Part shown: in pieces, positions 15,996 to 23,819 of the stretch
Layout of the letters: the number at the start of each line of letters is the position of its first letter
How positions within the stretch are numbered: position 1 is the first letter of the stretch
NCBI GenBank assembly: GCA_965223955.1
Contig: OZ245029.1
Span: 2,046,001 to 2,110,000 of the forward strand
Direction: 5' to 3'
Origin: Bin75 sp965223955
GTDB taxonomy: Bacteria > Nitrospirota > Nitrospiria > Nitrospirales > UBA8639
DNA: 64,000 nucleotides
Notes under the pieces: generated by a model
Told to the model about the DNA's origin: nothing
Seen by the model: the letters and a program-made list of their open reading frames with translations, nothing else
Databases searched by the model: none
Translations under genes and position numbers: made by a program

Positions 15996-16050
15996 GCTAA
16001 CGCTAAACGCAGCGGCGGCGTTACCCGTCCACTGAAGTGCTTTGTTGTAC
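15996..16050 (-). other. attC-like recombination site (site 1)
   Basis: Minus strand: GTACAACAAAGCACTTCAGT ... CTGCGTTTAGCGTTAGC. It has core ends ACAAC/GTTAGC, boxes AAAGC and GCGTT-like, and an inner GACGGGTAACGCCG stem. It is short (55 bases), like compact chromosomal attC sites. It lies immediately 5' of the 151-residue cassette gene. Confidence 0.7.
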
Positions 16051-16115
16051 GATGCGGCACTTTTCGTAAACGAACTCAGGGGCAAGGTCAGCGCCAGATT
16101 CCCATGCATAAGTGC

Positions 16116-16168
16116 CCCATCTCCTTGAATTTCCCGGAAACCAACTGTAGCGTGTTCCGAAACGCGAA
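16116..16168 (+). repeat. Right copy of 53-bp direct repeat
   Basis: Begins CCCATCTCCTTGAATTTCCC and ends GTTCCGAAACGCGAA. Differs from 12855-12907 at three positions. It lies at the right edge of the cassette array, next to the first core gene. Confidence 0.85.
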
Positions 16169-16198
16169 TCAAGAATCAGGGGACCGTGCGACTTAGTC

Positions 16199-16960
16199 AT
16201 GCTTGAATGTTCGTTCATTTTTCTGAATGGTATTGGAGAAACCACGGAACGGCGTTTGTGGGACGATGGCATGACCCACTGGCGGCAATTCCTGGAGACT
16301 TCCACCGCCTTGGGCATCGGTCCTTCACGAAAAGCGCTCTATGACCGTGAAGTGGAACAAGCCTGGGACGATTTCCAACGTGCGCAATGGCGCAGGGTGG
16401 CCAAGCGGTTCAAGACAGCCCATCATTGGCGGCTGTTCGAAGCCTTTCGCACGCGGACGGTGTTCCTGGACATCGAAACCAACGGATACCCTGCCGGAGA
16501 GGGTGAGATCACCATGGTGGGCTTATACGGCAACCACACGATGACCACGTTGGTTCGCCATCAGAACCTGACCCTGGATCGTTTAGAAGAGGAACTGTCC
16601 AACTACGACTTGATCGTGACGTTTTTCGGATCGGGGTTTGATCTGCCGTATTTGCGGGCGAGTTACCCTCAATTGGATCTCTCCCACGCCCATTTCGACG
16701 CGTGTTTCGCCGCCAGACGATTAGGCTTACGAGGCGGGTTAAAACACATCGAAGCGGAACTCCGGCTGGCTCGTTCCGCCGGCGTTCAAGGCTTGGATGG
16801 CTGGGATGCCGTCAATCTGTGGCACGCATGGCAAGCCGGAGATGAGCGGGCCGGCGAGACCCTGCGTGCGTACAATGAGGCGGATGTCCGCAATCTCGAG
16901 CCGCTTGCCGAATATCTGTATCAAGCCCTTCGAGAGCGGCACGGACCCATTCACGATTGA
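16199..16960 (+). CDS. RNase H-like 3'-5' exonuclease domain protein (YprB type)
   Basis: A 253-residue protein with the DEDD exonuclease layout: TVFLDIETNGYP (Asp, Glu), NYDLIVTFFGSGFDLPYL (Asp), LRGGLKHIEAEL, and a final YNEADVRNLEPL (Asp). This matches the RNase_H_2/YprB group, thought to act on nucleic acids. The N-terminal 85 residues are a helical leader (IGETTERRLWDDGMTHW) also seen in that group. The next gene starts two bases after its stop, so the two are co-transcribed. Confidence 0.85.
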   Translation: MLECSFIFLNGIGETTERRLWDDGMTHWRQFLETSTALGIGPSRKALYDREVEQAWDDFQRAQWRRVAKRFKTAHHWRLFEAFRTRTVFLDIETNGYPAGEGEITMVGLYGNHTMTTLVRHQNLTLDRLEEELSNYDLIVTFFGSGFDLPYLRASYPQLDLSHAHFDACFAARRLGLRGGLKHIEAELRLARSAGVQGLDGWDAVNLWHAWQAGDERAGETLRAYNEADVRNLEPLAEYLYQALRERHGPIHD

Positions 16961-16962
16961 CC

Positions 16963-17724
16963 ATGGACCGCACGACACAATGGCATGGAGTCGGCATGAC
17001 GCACGTCGGCTTCGTACGTCCCACGAACCAGGACACCTTCCTGGTTTCAAATGAACGGGGGTTATGGATTGTTGCCGACGGCATGGGCGGGCATGCAGGA
17101 GGCGACGTGGCCAGTCAAAAAACCGTCGAAGCGATTCACGACTACGTCGCGGACCATGCGGGACAGGGCCAAGCGACCAGGACGGAGGAGATCCCCTCGT
17201 TTTTACGGTCGGCGATCGGGTACGCCAACGAAACCGTTCGTGCCTATGCCAAAGCCAACCCCGAATTCAGCGGGATGGGAACGACCGTGGTCCTTCTCTA
17301 CCTGCCTGCACCCTCCTCCCCTCTCGCGTGGGTCGCCCATGCAGGTGACAGCCGTGCGTATCTCATTCGGGATCAACGGATTTCCGCATTGACCAGGGAT
17401 CACACCGTACTCGAAGAACACATTCAGCAAGGATTACTGCCGAGATCAACGCCGACCAGTCATCCGTTCGCGCATAGACTTACCCGAGGCGTTGGAGTCA
17501 GCCCCACGATCGAGACCGATATCTCGACCATAAAACTTCAACAAACGGATGAGATTCTTATGTTTAGCGACGGCCTGAACAAAATGTTGAGCGACGCTCA
17601 AATTCTGGACACCCTGACGACGAGACGCCCGCGACCAGAAAAATGTCAGGCACTCATCGATCAAGCCAATGTTCGGGGAGGCCTGGACAATACGACCGTG
17701 ATCCTGATCTCAGGACCACGATGA
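16963..17724 (+). CDS. PP2C-type protein serine/threonine phosphatase
   Basis: A 253-residue single-domain phosphatase. Motifs in order: RPTNQDTFLV, WIVADGMGGHAGGDVAS (metal-binding Asp-Gly), GMGTTVVLL, WVAHAGDSRAYLI, LTRDHTV, LMFSDGLNKML and GGLDNTTVILI. All metal ligands of PP2C (Stp/PrpC type) are present. It dephosphorylates targets of Hanks-type kinases; no kinase is in this window. The ATG at 16963 is preferred over a TTG two codons upstream. Confidence 0.95.
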   Translation: MDRTTQWHGVGMTHVGFVRPTNQDTFLVSNERGLWIVADGMGGHAGGDVASQKTVEAIHDYVADHAGQGQATRTEEIPSFLRSAIGYANETVRAYAKANPEFSGMGTTVVLLYLPAPSSPLAWVAHAGDSRAYLIRDQRISALTRDHTVLEEHIQQGLLPRSTPTSHPFAHRLTRGVGVSPTIETDISTIKLQQTDEILMFSDGLNKMLSDAQILDTLTTRRPRPEKCQALIDQANVRGGLDNTTVILISGPR

Positions 17725-17764
17725 GGAACACCGTACTCGACGAAGATTGAAGGTCAGTTACACT

Positions 17765-17790
17765 GTCGGGTTACGCTGCGCTAACCCGAC
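17765..17790. terminator. Hairpin between convergent genes
   Basis: A perfect inverted repeat, GTCGGGTTA and TAACCCGAC, around an 8-base loop CGCTGCGC. It lies between the plus-strand phosphatase gene and the minus-strand small-protein gene and could end transcription from both sides. There is no T-run, so it is not a classic intrinsic terminator. The same motif is a common intergenic repeat in other bacteria. Confidence 0.45.
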
Positions 17791-17840
17791 CTACGACACT
17801 ACCAAGGCGAGAAGGGACGGCAATGATGGAGGACTTTAAG

Positions 17841-18005
17841 TCAGTACTGCTTGCCCATGGGCTGGCACGTGAGCCAAGTGGCACAACTCCATTCATAGAA
17901 TTGCACGATCAGCCACAACAGCAATGGGATCGTAATGGCCACAAGCATGGCAAACAACAGGACGCGAACGGGAACTGAAAGTTTTTTGATCAGCGAGGAA
18001 ACCAT
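17841..18005 (-). CDS. Small single-pass membrane protein (54 residues)
   Basis: Reads MVSSLIKKLSVPVRVLLFAM, a hydrophobic stretch to LLLWLIVQFYEW, then a short tail with two Cys (SCATWLTCQPM). It has one predicted transmembrane helix with a basic N-terminus. It lies 14 bases after riboflavin synthase in the same direction, so it is probably translated from the same message, but no clear ribosome-binding site is visible. Function unknown. Confidence 0.55.
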   Translation of the reverse strand: MVSSLIKKLSVPVRVLLFAMLVAITIPLLLWLIVQFYEWSCATWLTCQPMGKQY

Positions 18006-18019
18006 CGATTATCGTTGGC

Positions 18020-18676
18020 TTACGTCAGCCCGTGTTTTTGCAGATAGTCGCGGTCAATGACCGGAGCCGATTTTTCCGGCAGCTTGCCGCTGTGTTGAAG
18101 CAACCGCTCGACATATTTGCCGATCAAGTCCGACTCCAGGTTGACGGCATCCCCGGGCTGCTTGATCCCGAGTGTGGTGACCTTGGCCGTGTGGGGAATA
18201 ATTGCCACGGACACACCGTTCTCCAACACGCTATTGACCGTCAAACTGACACCATCCAGGGTAATCGATCCTTTGGGAATACAATACCGGAGGATGGGGT
18301 CCGGCACTTCAACCGTCAGCAGTAAGGTGTTGCCCGTTTGAGTTCGCTCTCGAAGGATGCCGGTTCCATCCACGTGACCCGTCACGAGATGCCCTCCCAT
18401 ACGGTCGTTCAGTTTCAAGGCCCGCTCCAGGTTCACTGCCGCGCCTGCCATGGACCTGCCCAGCGTGGTGACGCTTACGGTTTCTACCGAGACGTCAACT
18501 GAAAAATCCGTTTCACCAACGTCAGAGACCGTCAAGCAGGCCCCCGAGACACTCACGCTTTCACCAAGCTGAAGATCCTTGAGAATGGTATGCGCCAAAA
18601 TCGACAAGCGCGCACCGGCAAGTCCTGGCTCAAAGGATTTCACCACGCCCATTTCTTCGACAATCCCGCTGAACAT
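18020..18676 (-). CDS. ribE: Riboflavin synthase, alpha chain
   Basis: A 218-residue protein built of two homologous barrels. It begins MFSGIVEEMG, the family signature, with GACLTV and GVSLTVN at matching places in the two halves, and GHLVTGHVDG in the middle. It converts two molecules of 6,7-dimethyl-8-ribityllumazine to riboflavin. It is not next to other riboflavin genes here. No FMN riboswitch is visible upstream. Its start follows the stop of a 42-residue membrane protein by one base. Confidence 0.97.
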   Translation of the reverse strand: MFSGIVEEMGVVKSFEPGLAGARLSILAHTILKDLQLGESVSVSGACLTVSDVGETDFSVDVSVETVSVTTLGRSMAGAAVNLERALKLNDRMGGHLVTGHVDGTGILRERTQTGNTLLLTVEVPDPILRYCIPKGSITLDGVSLTVNSVLENGVSVAIIPHTAKVTTLGIKQPGDAVNLESDLIGKYVERLLQHSGKLPEKSAPVIDRDYLQKHGLT

Positions 18677-18677
18677 G

Positions 18678-18806
18678 TTACTGATCCTTATCGCCGCTAA
18701 AAAAAACCATGCGAAACACGATGATAAACATCACGATCAACACGACGACTCCCGCCCCGGCCAACAAACCAATGACGACGTCGCCCGTTGTCATCGCTTC
18801 TTCCAT
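18678..18806 (-). CDS. Small single-pass membrane protein (42 residues)
   Basis: Starts MEEAMTTGDVVIGLLAGAGV, followed by a strongly hydrophobic VVVLIVMFIIVF helix and a charged end SGDKDQ. GAAAGGA lies about nine bases before the ATG. The stop is immediately followed by the riboflavin synthase start, and the MFS gene ends 37 bases upstream, so it sits inside the operon. Function unknown; too short for usual gene finders. Confidence 0.65.
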   Translation of the reverse strand: MEEAMTTGDVVIGLLAGAGVVVLIVMFIIVFRMVFFSGDKDQ

Positions 18807-18843
18807 GCTTGTGTATCCTTTCCATCGATGCGCGGCGGTCCCG

Positions 18844-20040
18844 TTAGAGACGCCCGAACCGCCGGCTGGTCGCCACCCAAAAACCCGCTGCCGTTATGAA
18901 TTGCAGGCAGCCGATTATGGCAAATGCTCCAGTATAACTGATTGCGGCGACGAGCACACCTGCCACGATCGGCCCGCCGGCATGCCCGATATCCATGATG
19001 GTCCCGCGCAATCCCATACCGGCTCCGACGTTCTCGGCTTTTCCCAGATCCGCGATCATCGCGGCCGATGACGACGTAATGATCGCTTCACCAAAGCCAA
19101 ACCCTGCCGCGCACAGGAGCAACCAACCCAAGTGGGTCGTGTGAGGAACGGCCGTGATGGCAACGCCGCAAATCAGAAGGCCCAGTGCGATCAACGGGCG
19201 TCGCCCGACGTGATCCGATACGCGTCCCATCACCGGTTTGGAGAGAACCGACGTGAGTCCTTGCATTCCAAACAGTAATCCACTCTCTGCCAGACTCAGC
19301 CCGATGGAAAGCCCGTATAACGGCAAGAACGCCATCAGGGTGCCGTTGGCCATCATCTTCGAGGCTTCCGCAACACTCGCGGCCAGCATCTGGAAATGTC
19401 GCAACACGGTCCGCAACCCTTGCAGCACGTTCGAGAGCAAAACCTTGGGCTCCAGCTTCACGGTGCGCGACGGGGCGGGATAGCGCCACCAAAGCGCCAG
19501 ATAAAACGCAAGCGCGGCCAGCCCGAACCCACCACCGGTGAGAAACGTTTCGGTATATCCGGCCGTATCGATGATCCAGCCACCCAGCATCGGGCCTAAC
19601 AGTGCTCCACCTTGCGCGGCAGAGGTATACCAGCCCAATGCCGCACCTCTCGTCGCGGGATACAGATCTGCAACCATGGCGAGAGCCAACGGCGTAAAGA
19701 CGGCCGTGGCCAATCCATGGACCACCCGCAACACCGTCAGGACCTCCAGGTTGGGCACGAACGGATAAACAAAGGGGGGCAATGCAAACGCCAAGACGCC
19801 AATCAACATCAAGCGTGGCCGGTTCACCAGGTCGGATAACGTGCCAACCGGGAGCTTCAGAAGGATGCCCGTCATGGTCGAAGCGGCGACGATGAACCCC
19901 ACCGTGACCGGTCCGGCACCCAACGTTTCAGCGAACGGAGCCAAGGCCGGCATGCGGACAAGATTGTAGCTGACGAAGGAACAAAACCCCACGCCACACA
20001 ACAGAACGAAAATCGGAGTGCCGGTCATTCGTGTGCGCAT
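18844..20040 (-). CDS. Major facilitator superfamily transporter
   Basis: A 398-residue protein with about twelve hydrophobic segments in two halves. The loop between helices 2 and 3 reads GTLSDLVNRPRLMLIG, and its counterpart in the second half is GRVSDHVGRRPLIALG, the MFS signature. The pattern fits drug or small-metabolite efflux, but the substrate is unknown. The first codons lie within the outer end of an inverted-repeat element (20032-20057); ATG at 20028 is an alternative start. No ribosome-binding site is visible for either. Confidence 0.9.
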   Translation of the reverse strand: MRTRMTGTPIFVLLCGVGFCSFVSYNLVRMPALAPFAETLGAGPVTVGFIVAASTMTGILLKLPVGTLSDLVNRPRLMLIGVLAFALPPFVYPFVPNLEVLTVLRVVHGLATAVFTPLALAMVADLYPATRGAALGWYTSAAQGGALLGPMLGGWIIDTAGYTETFLTGGGFGLAALAFYLALWWRYPAPSRTVKLEPKVLLSNVLQGLRTVLRHFQMLAASVAEASKMMANGTLMAFLPLYGLSIGLSLAESGLLFGMQGLTSVLSKPVMGRVSDHVGRRPLIALGLLICGVAITAVPHTTHLGWLLLCAAGFGFGEAIITSSSAAMIADLGKAENVGAGMGLRGTIMDIGHAGGPIVAGVLVAAISYTGAFAIIGCLQFITAAGFWVATSRRFGRL

Positions 20041-20057
20041 TCACTCATTCGTTGACA
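20032..20057 (+). repeat. Single 26-bp terminal repeat of the TIR element family (half element)
   Basis: Begins TGTGCGCATTCACTC and ends ATTCGTTGACA. It matches the ends of the three complete elements at 25022, 27423 and 42707. No partner end is found nearby, so this is a truncated copy. It overlaps the first codons of the MFS gene. Confidence 0.7.
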
Positions 20058-20106
20058 ATTTCCCCCTCACCCCAGCCCTCTCCCGCCAGGGGAAAGGGGG
20101 TTGGGG
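20058..20106 (+). repeat. CTCACCCCAGCCC hairpin repeat overlapping a gene end
   Basis: The copy CTCACCCCAGCCCTCTCCC ... GGGGAAAGGGGGTTGGGG folds on itself. The 3' end of the DUF4143 gene (from 20067) is encoded by it, giving the C-terminal residues PNPLSPGGRGLG. Confidence 0.75.
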
Positions 20107-21281
20107 TAGTATCGGGCGCGCAGTTCTGCGGCGAATTCGCGAACACCGACCGCCTCCAGGGTTCTCGAGAGCGGATAGCGGTCGTCGCCGGCATGGACGA
20201 CGAAGGCACGCGACGGCTCAACGTCCGCGCAGGCGAGGTGGAATCCCCGCTCGACGCTGGCGGACAGCGAACGTTTGACCTCGATCGCCCACAGCGCGCC
20301 GTCGTCATGCTCGATCACGAGGTCGATTTCGGCACCGGTACTCGTTCGATAGAAAAACGGCTTCACCGATCGCGGTAGGACGCCAAGCAGCGTCTCGATA
20401 ACGAACCCTTCCCAACTCCTGCCGACCACCGGATGCCCCGCAAGTTGCTCCAGCGACGCAATGCCCAACAGGGCATGCACCAGACCGCTGTCCCGCACGT
20501 ACACCTTCGGCGACTTCACGAGACGCTTGCCGATAGTGATCCGGAAGGGCGGTAACCGGCGCACCAGCAGCAAGTCAGCCAACAGATCAACGTAACGGGT
20601 GACCGATTGCGCGCTCACCTCCAGTGCTCTGGCAAGATCCGAAGCATTCAGGATCGCTCCCTGGCGGTGTGCGAGCATCGTCCACAGCCGATCCAAGGTC
20701 GTGGCCGGGATGCGTGAACCGAATGACGCAACGTCACGCTCCAGGTAGGTGCGGATGAAGTCCTTGCGCAAGGCCAAGCTGTCCCGAACGCTGTCAGCCA
20801 GATAGCTGTCAGGGAACCCGCCACGCAGCCACAGCCGCTCACGCGACAGGCGCGCGTCTTCAATCTCAAGTGCGGAAAACGGTGCCATGTCGATGTACGC
20901 GATGCGCCCGGCCAGGGTTTCGCCAGATTGGCGCAGCAAGTCAATCGAGGCAGACCCCAGGATCAGGAACCGACCCTTGCCCTTTCCTTTGCGCCGGCCC
21001 CTGTCAATAACGCCACGCAAGATTTGAAACAATTCCGGCATCCGATGGATTTCGTCGAGGATGACAAGCCGGTCTTCCGCGTTGTCGAAGAACAGCACGG
21101 GTTCAGCGAGCCGGTTCCGGTCATCCCGGTCTTCGAGATCAAGATAAAGCGCATTGCGCGGGCCACCGATCTCCAGCGCCAACGTGGTCTTGCCGACCTG
21201 CCGCGGTCCAATCAGGGCGACGGCGGCTTGACGGTGAAGAGCGTCTTCGATGTCACGTGTAATGAGCCTTGGTATCATCAT
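20067..21281 (-). CDS. AAA-type ATPase with DUF4143 domain
   Basis: A 404-residue protein. The N-terminal AAA_14 part has Walker A GPRQVGKTTLAL and Walker B LVILDEIHRMPEL. The C-terminal DUF4143 part has the AEIDLVIEHDDGALWAIEVK segment (a nuclease-like strand pattern, shown at 20 residues). Genes of this family are widespread, mobile and often solitary; function is not established. The last twelve residues come from an intergenic repeat, so the original end has been replaced. A perfect inverted repeat sits directly upstream of the start. Confidence 0.9.
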   Translation of the reverse strand: MMIPRLITRDIEDALHRQAAVALIGPRQVGKTTLALEIGGPRNALYLDLEDRDDRNRLAEPVLFFDNAEDRLVILDEIHRMPELFQILRGVIDRGRRKGKGKGRFLILGSASIDLLRQSGETLAGRIAYIDMAPFSALEIEDARLSRERLWLRGGFPDSYLADSVRDSLALRKDFIRTYLERDVASFGSRIPATTLDRLWTMLAHRQGAILNASDLARALEVSAQSVTRYVDLLADLLLVRRLPPFRITIGKRLVKSPKVYVRDSGLVHALLGIASLEQLAGHPVVGRSWEGFVIETLLGVLPRSVKPFFYRTSTGAEIDLVIEHDDGALWAIEVKRSLSASVERGFHLACADVEPSRAFVVHAGDDRYPLSRTLEAVGVREFAAELRARYYPNPLSPGGRGLG

Positions 21282-21287
21282 TGCATT

Positions 21288-21306
21288 TTATCCATGAAAT
21301 GGATAA
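21288..21306. promoter_or_regulatory. Operator-like inverted repeat before the DUF4143 gene
   Basis: TTATCCAT and ATGGATAA around GAA is a perfect 8-3-8 palindrome, 7 bases upstream of the start codon. Its position would let a bound protein, possibly the product itself, block transcription or translation. AT-rich flanks may hold the promoter. Confidence 0.5.
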
Positions 21307-21556
21307 TTTACAAGGCAAGCATGGTGGAAAGCCAACAGAGCTATCGAATGCCAAAAGCCGATTTGTAGGATGAGTTACTGAAGGGAGAAGCCCCTTGAGA
21401 AACGTTTTATGACGGCCACCTGTTTGGGGGTCTCAAATCCGGCGGTGGCGGGGCGGGCAAAACGGTGCGCATGGGATGCACATCAGCAACGGGGTTGACC
21501 AAGGGTGACTGGTGGGCAACTTCACGTCGACGGTGAACGGTGCGCTGATTCAGAAA
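21307..21556. other. Spacer with no recognised gene
   Basis: About 250 bases between the DUF4143 gene and the end of the ATPase operon. A GC-rich stretch (about 21420-21530) reads like decayed coding sequence in places but no family is recognised. Confidence 0.3.
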
Positions 21557-22840
21557 TCACTCGCTTTCACTCTCGTCGTCTTGGTCCTTGGTCTCCTGCT
21601 CCAGTTCAGGAACTTCTTCATATCTGGAGCTGAACTCCGTTCCTTCTGTTTCAGGGCGCGAATTCGGGCACAGCCGTAGTAAGTCCCATTCATTGACGGC
21701 TGCTCGTACCTTGTACCTCATCCTGCCTTGAAAACCTGCCCCACCTGCTTTTCCCTCTCTTGGCGGTGCATCCCAGTCGTAGGCAACGCTATAGATGTCT
21801 CTCAGTTTCCCAACGGTTGCGTTCACGTCTTCGTCCGTCGGAGAGGTTAATGAAGTCGTTTCCCGTTCAAGGATTCTCATGCCCGTTTCAGCCCTGGCTG
21901 CAACGGCATCTTCTCCCCGTGAACGCAACCATTGGGCTGCCTTGTGGCGATCCTGCTTGCCGGCATCACCCAAAACGGCTGCCGCGAAGTCACTTGTCAC
22001 TGTGCCAACGACGACAAGCCCCGGACATGCTTCATCTGCGACTTTTCCCAACCAGCGAGCAAGCTCCGCGTAGGACTTGGCCCTCTGTGGCAGGGTGTAG
22101 GAACCCACTAATTCGAGTTCGTCCAACAAGACGACCCAGCCGTTGTACCCGGCCCCCTTTATCAACTCCGTTGCAAAACGCAACCGTTGCGGGGGCAATT
22201 CCTTCGCTTTCGGTGCTTTGAAAGGATAATCAGGCAACTGACCTATTTGTCTGAGACCGTCTTTGACCGTGGCAACCTTGATTCTTTCTCCGGACCAGAA
22301 CAACCTGATGTCGCTCATAAGCTCAAGATCGTTCACCCTTTCATGAACCATCAGGCTGGCAGGAAAGATACGGTGCAGTCCGTTCTGCCCGGAATTGGCC
22401 CACTGAAAAAAACGAGCGTATGCCCCTGAAGAACCCTTAAGTCTGAGCCCGAGTTCTTCCATTAGCTGCCCGGTCCCGTCCGGCATCCGTCCATAGTCTA
22501 CTGCGGACTTGAACACCTTATTCAAGTTATAGAAAGGGGTTTCTTTACTGATCGTTAATTTGCTGCACACAAAACCCTGCAATAAAGCTTGATGTTCCAG
22601 GTATGAAAGCAGGTGAGATTTCCCCGTACCAAAATCGCCGGCAACCAGCATGCCCAAGGCACCGGAAGGAGGCTCGTCCTGTTTCATGGCTCGGGACAGT
22701 AGTGCCTGAAATTGACTTTCTGCCTGCGGTTGGTGACACCCTAAGATCTTGACGGCTGCCTCGTTAGGCACACCATTCCGAAGCCCTTCCAACGCCCGTC
22801 TACAAGTCAGCGGATTGTTCTCGTCTGCAACGATAGTCAT
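21557..22840 (-). CDS. BrxD-like P-loop ATPase (DUF2791 / PF10923 type)
   Basis: A 427-residue protein. The N-terminal RRALEGLRNGVPNEAAVKIL block is characteristic of BREX ATP-binding proteins of the BrxD group. Walker A GDFGTGKSH is at residues 68-76 and Walker B GWVVLLDELELV near 235. A Thr/Asp sensor-like region (VVVGTVTSDF) and a Glu-rich tail follow. In type 2 BREX, BrxD pairs with the helicase BrxHI; neither other BREX genes nor a helicase partner follows here. It is the third gene of an operon, 16 bases after the 320-residue gene. Confidence 0.85.
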   Translation of the reverse strand: MTIVADENNPLTCRRALEGLRNGVPNEAAVKILGCHQPQAESQFQALLSRAMKQDEPPSGALGMLVAGDFGTGKSHLLSYLEHQALLQGFVCSKLTISKETPFYNLNKVFKSAVDYGRMPDGTGQLMEELGLRLKGSSGAYARFFQWANSGQNGLHRIFPASLMVHERVNDLELMSDIRLFWSGERIKVATVKDGLRQIGQLPDYPFKAPKAKELPPQRLRFATELIKGAGYNGWVVLLDELELVGSYTLPQRAKSYAELARWLGKVADEACPGLVVVGTVTSDFAAAVLGDAGKQDRHKAAQWLRSRGEDAVAARAETGMRILERETTSLTSPTDEDVNATVGKLRDIYSVAYDWDAPPREGKAGGAGFQGRMRYKVRAAVNEWDLLRLCPNSRPETEGTEFSSRYEEVPELEQETKDQDDESESE

Positions 22841-22856
22841 GGGGCCGATCCTTTCT

Positions 22857-23819
22857 TCAGGAGAGTCGCACCAGGGAAGCTATGGGATTTACCAGATTTT
22901 TATCCCGGACGTCATCCATGATTCTTGTCATAAGGGCTTCATAAAGACCAAAGCCTCTGGAACGAGCGTCTTCATCCAGGAACACGCTATTCGTCACGAG
23001 CACCAGCAACGTTCCGCCCAACCGGTCTATTCCATCGACAAACTCTCTCAAAATCTCGTAGTGGTCCATGACCATTGCTTTTGTATAATATCTGTGACCG
23101 TCCTTCGGATCGGAAGACAGTGTGATACGGGAGTTGTCGAGTAATATCACCGTCCCCGCATATCCCGCGTGCCGGAACCGGAACAGGGCTGATTCAAGGA
23201 AATGTCTTGCCGTCGTCCGGTTTATAGCCGTATAGATTGAAAATGGCCTCACACTGCTTATTCTCGTATTCTCTCCCGTTAACCAATCAATCAATGGTTG
23301 AGCTATGTATTCCTGATTTGGATGAACATTTTCGCGCAGGCACAGGTGACTCATAGCAACTCTGAAATCCTTAGCCATTCGATATTCCGTGGCGACTTTG
23401 GCTTCTAATTCAGGTCTCAACTCACGGAGAACAGACTCTAAATCGAGATTTTTATTTCTCCTGCCTATAGCCTTAAAAATATTTTCCGCATCACCCGGGT
23501 CAATGTCATCGACTCCATATCCATACTCTTTTGCCAAGCGCAAAATAAAGCGTCGAGCCAAGAGTCGCCAGTTCACCTGTCTCGCCATCCCGAAGAAAAT
23601 GTCCTGCGGCATGTGAACCCTGAGATCCGCCGCATCAAGCTTGATGACAAGGTAATCCAATTCCCGGCCTTTGCTCTCCACGGCTTTATACAACTCCGGT
23701 TTCAGAGCATCTTTCGTCACGGCAAACTTGATGGACGCGCCGCCATCCCTGATGAAAGTCGATAAGTATTCGGAGTCAATATGCCGTAGCCAATCGTGAA
23801 GTTGTATGGTGTTCGTCAT
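22857..23819 (-). CDS. Degenerate BREX-type ATP-binding-domain protein
   Basis: A 320-residue protein that resembles the PF10923 domain without its catalytic motifs. IDSEYLSTFIRDGGASIKFA is the usual lead-in to Walker A, but the next residues are VTKDALKPEL rather than GxxGSGKT. The Walker B position reads GTVILLDNSRITL, with Asn for the catalytic Glu. The later strand LLVLVTNSVFLDED and helix FGLYEALMTRIMDD fit the fold. It is probably a structural partner of the active ATPase encoded next. The ATG overlaps the stop codon of the preceding gene and has a GGAGG site. Confidence 0.65.
   Translation of the reverse strand: MTNTIQLHDWLRHIDSEYLSTFIRDGGASIKFAVTKDALKPELYKAVESKGRELDYLVIKLDAADLRVHMPQDIFFGMARQVNWRLLARRFILRLAKEYGYGVDDIDPGDAENIFKAIGRRNKNLDLESVLRELRPELEAKVATEYRMAKDFRVAMSHLCLRENVHPNQEYIAQPLIDWLTGENTRISSVRPFSIYTAINRTTARHFLESALFRFRHAGYAGTVILLDNSRITLSSDPKDGHRYYTKAMVMDHYEILREFVDGIDRLGGTLLVLVTNSVFLDEDARSRGFGLYEALMTRIMDDVRDKNLVNPIASLVRLS

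Noticed and set aside
16021..16317. 98-codon minus-strand frame at the right edge of the cassette array
   Set aside because: It covers attC site 1, the 53-bp repeat and the start of the exonuclease gene antisense; no ribosome-binding site or protein character.
10638..16960. Integron integrase at either edge of the cassette array
   Set aside because: The edge genes are a cyclophilin-like protein and an exonuclease; no tyrosine recombinase motifs are seen.
17765..17790. Classic intrinsic terminator
   Set aside because: Perfect hairpin but no T-run on either side; kept only as a possible terminator.
18677..18850. FMN riboswitch before riboflavin synthase
   Set aside because: The upstream region is filled by a small gene and the MFS gene end; no RFN-like conserved sequence.
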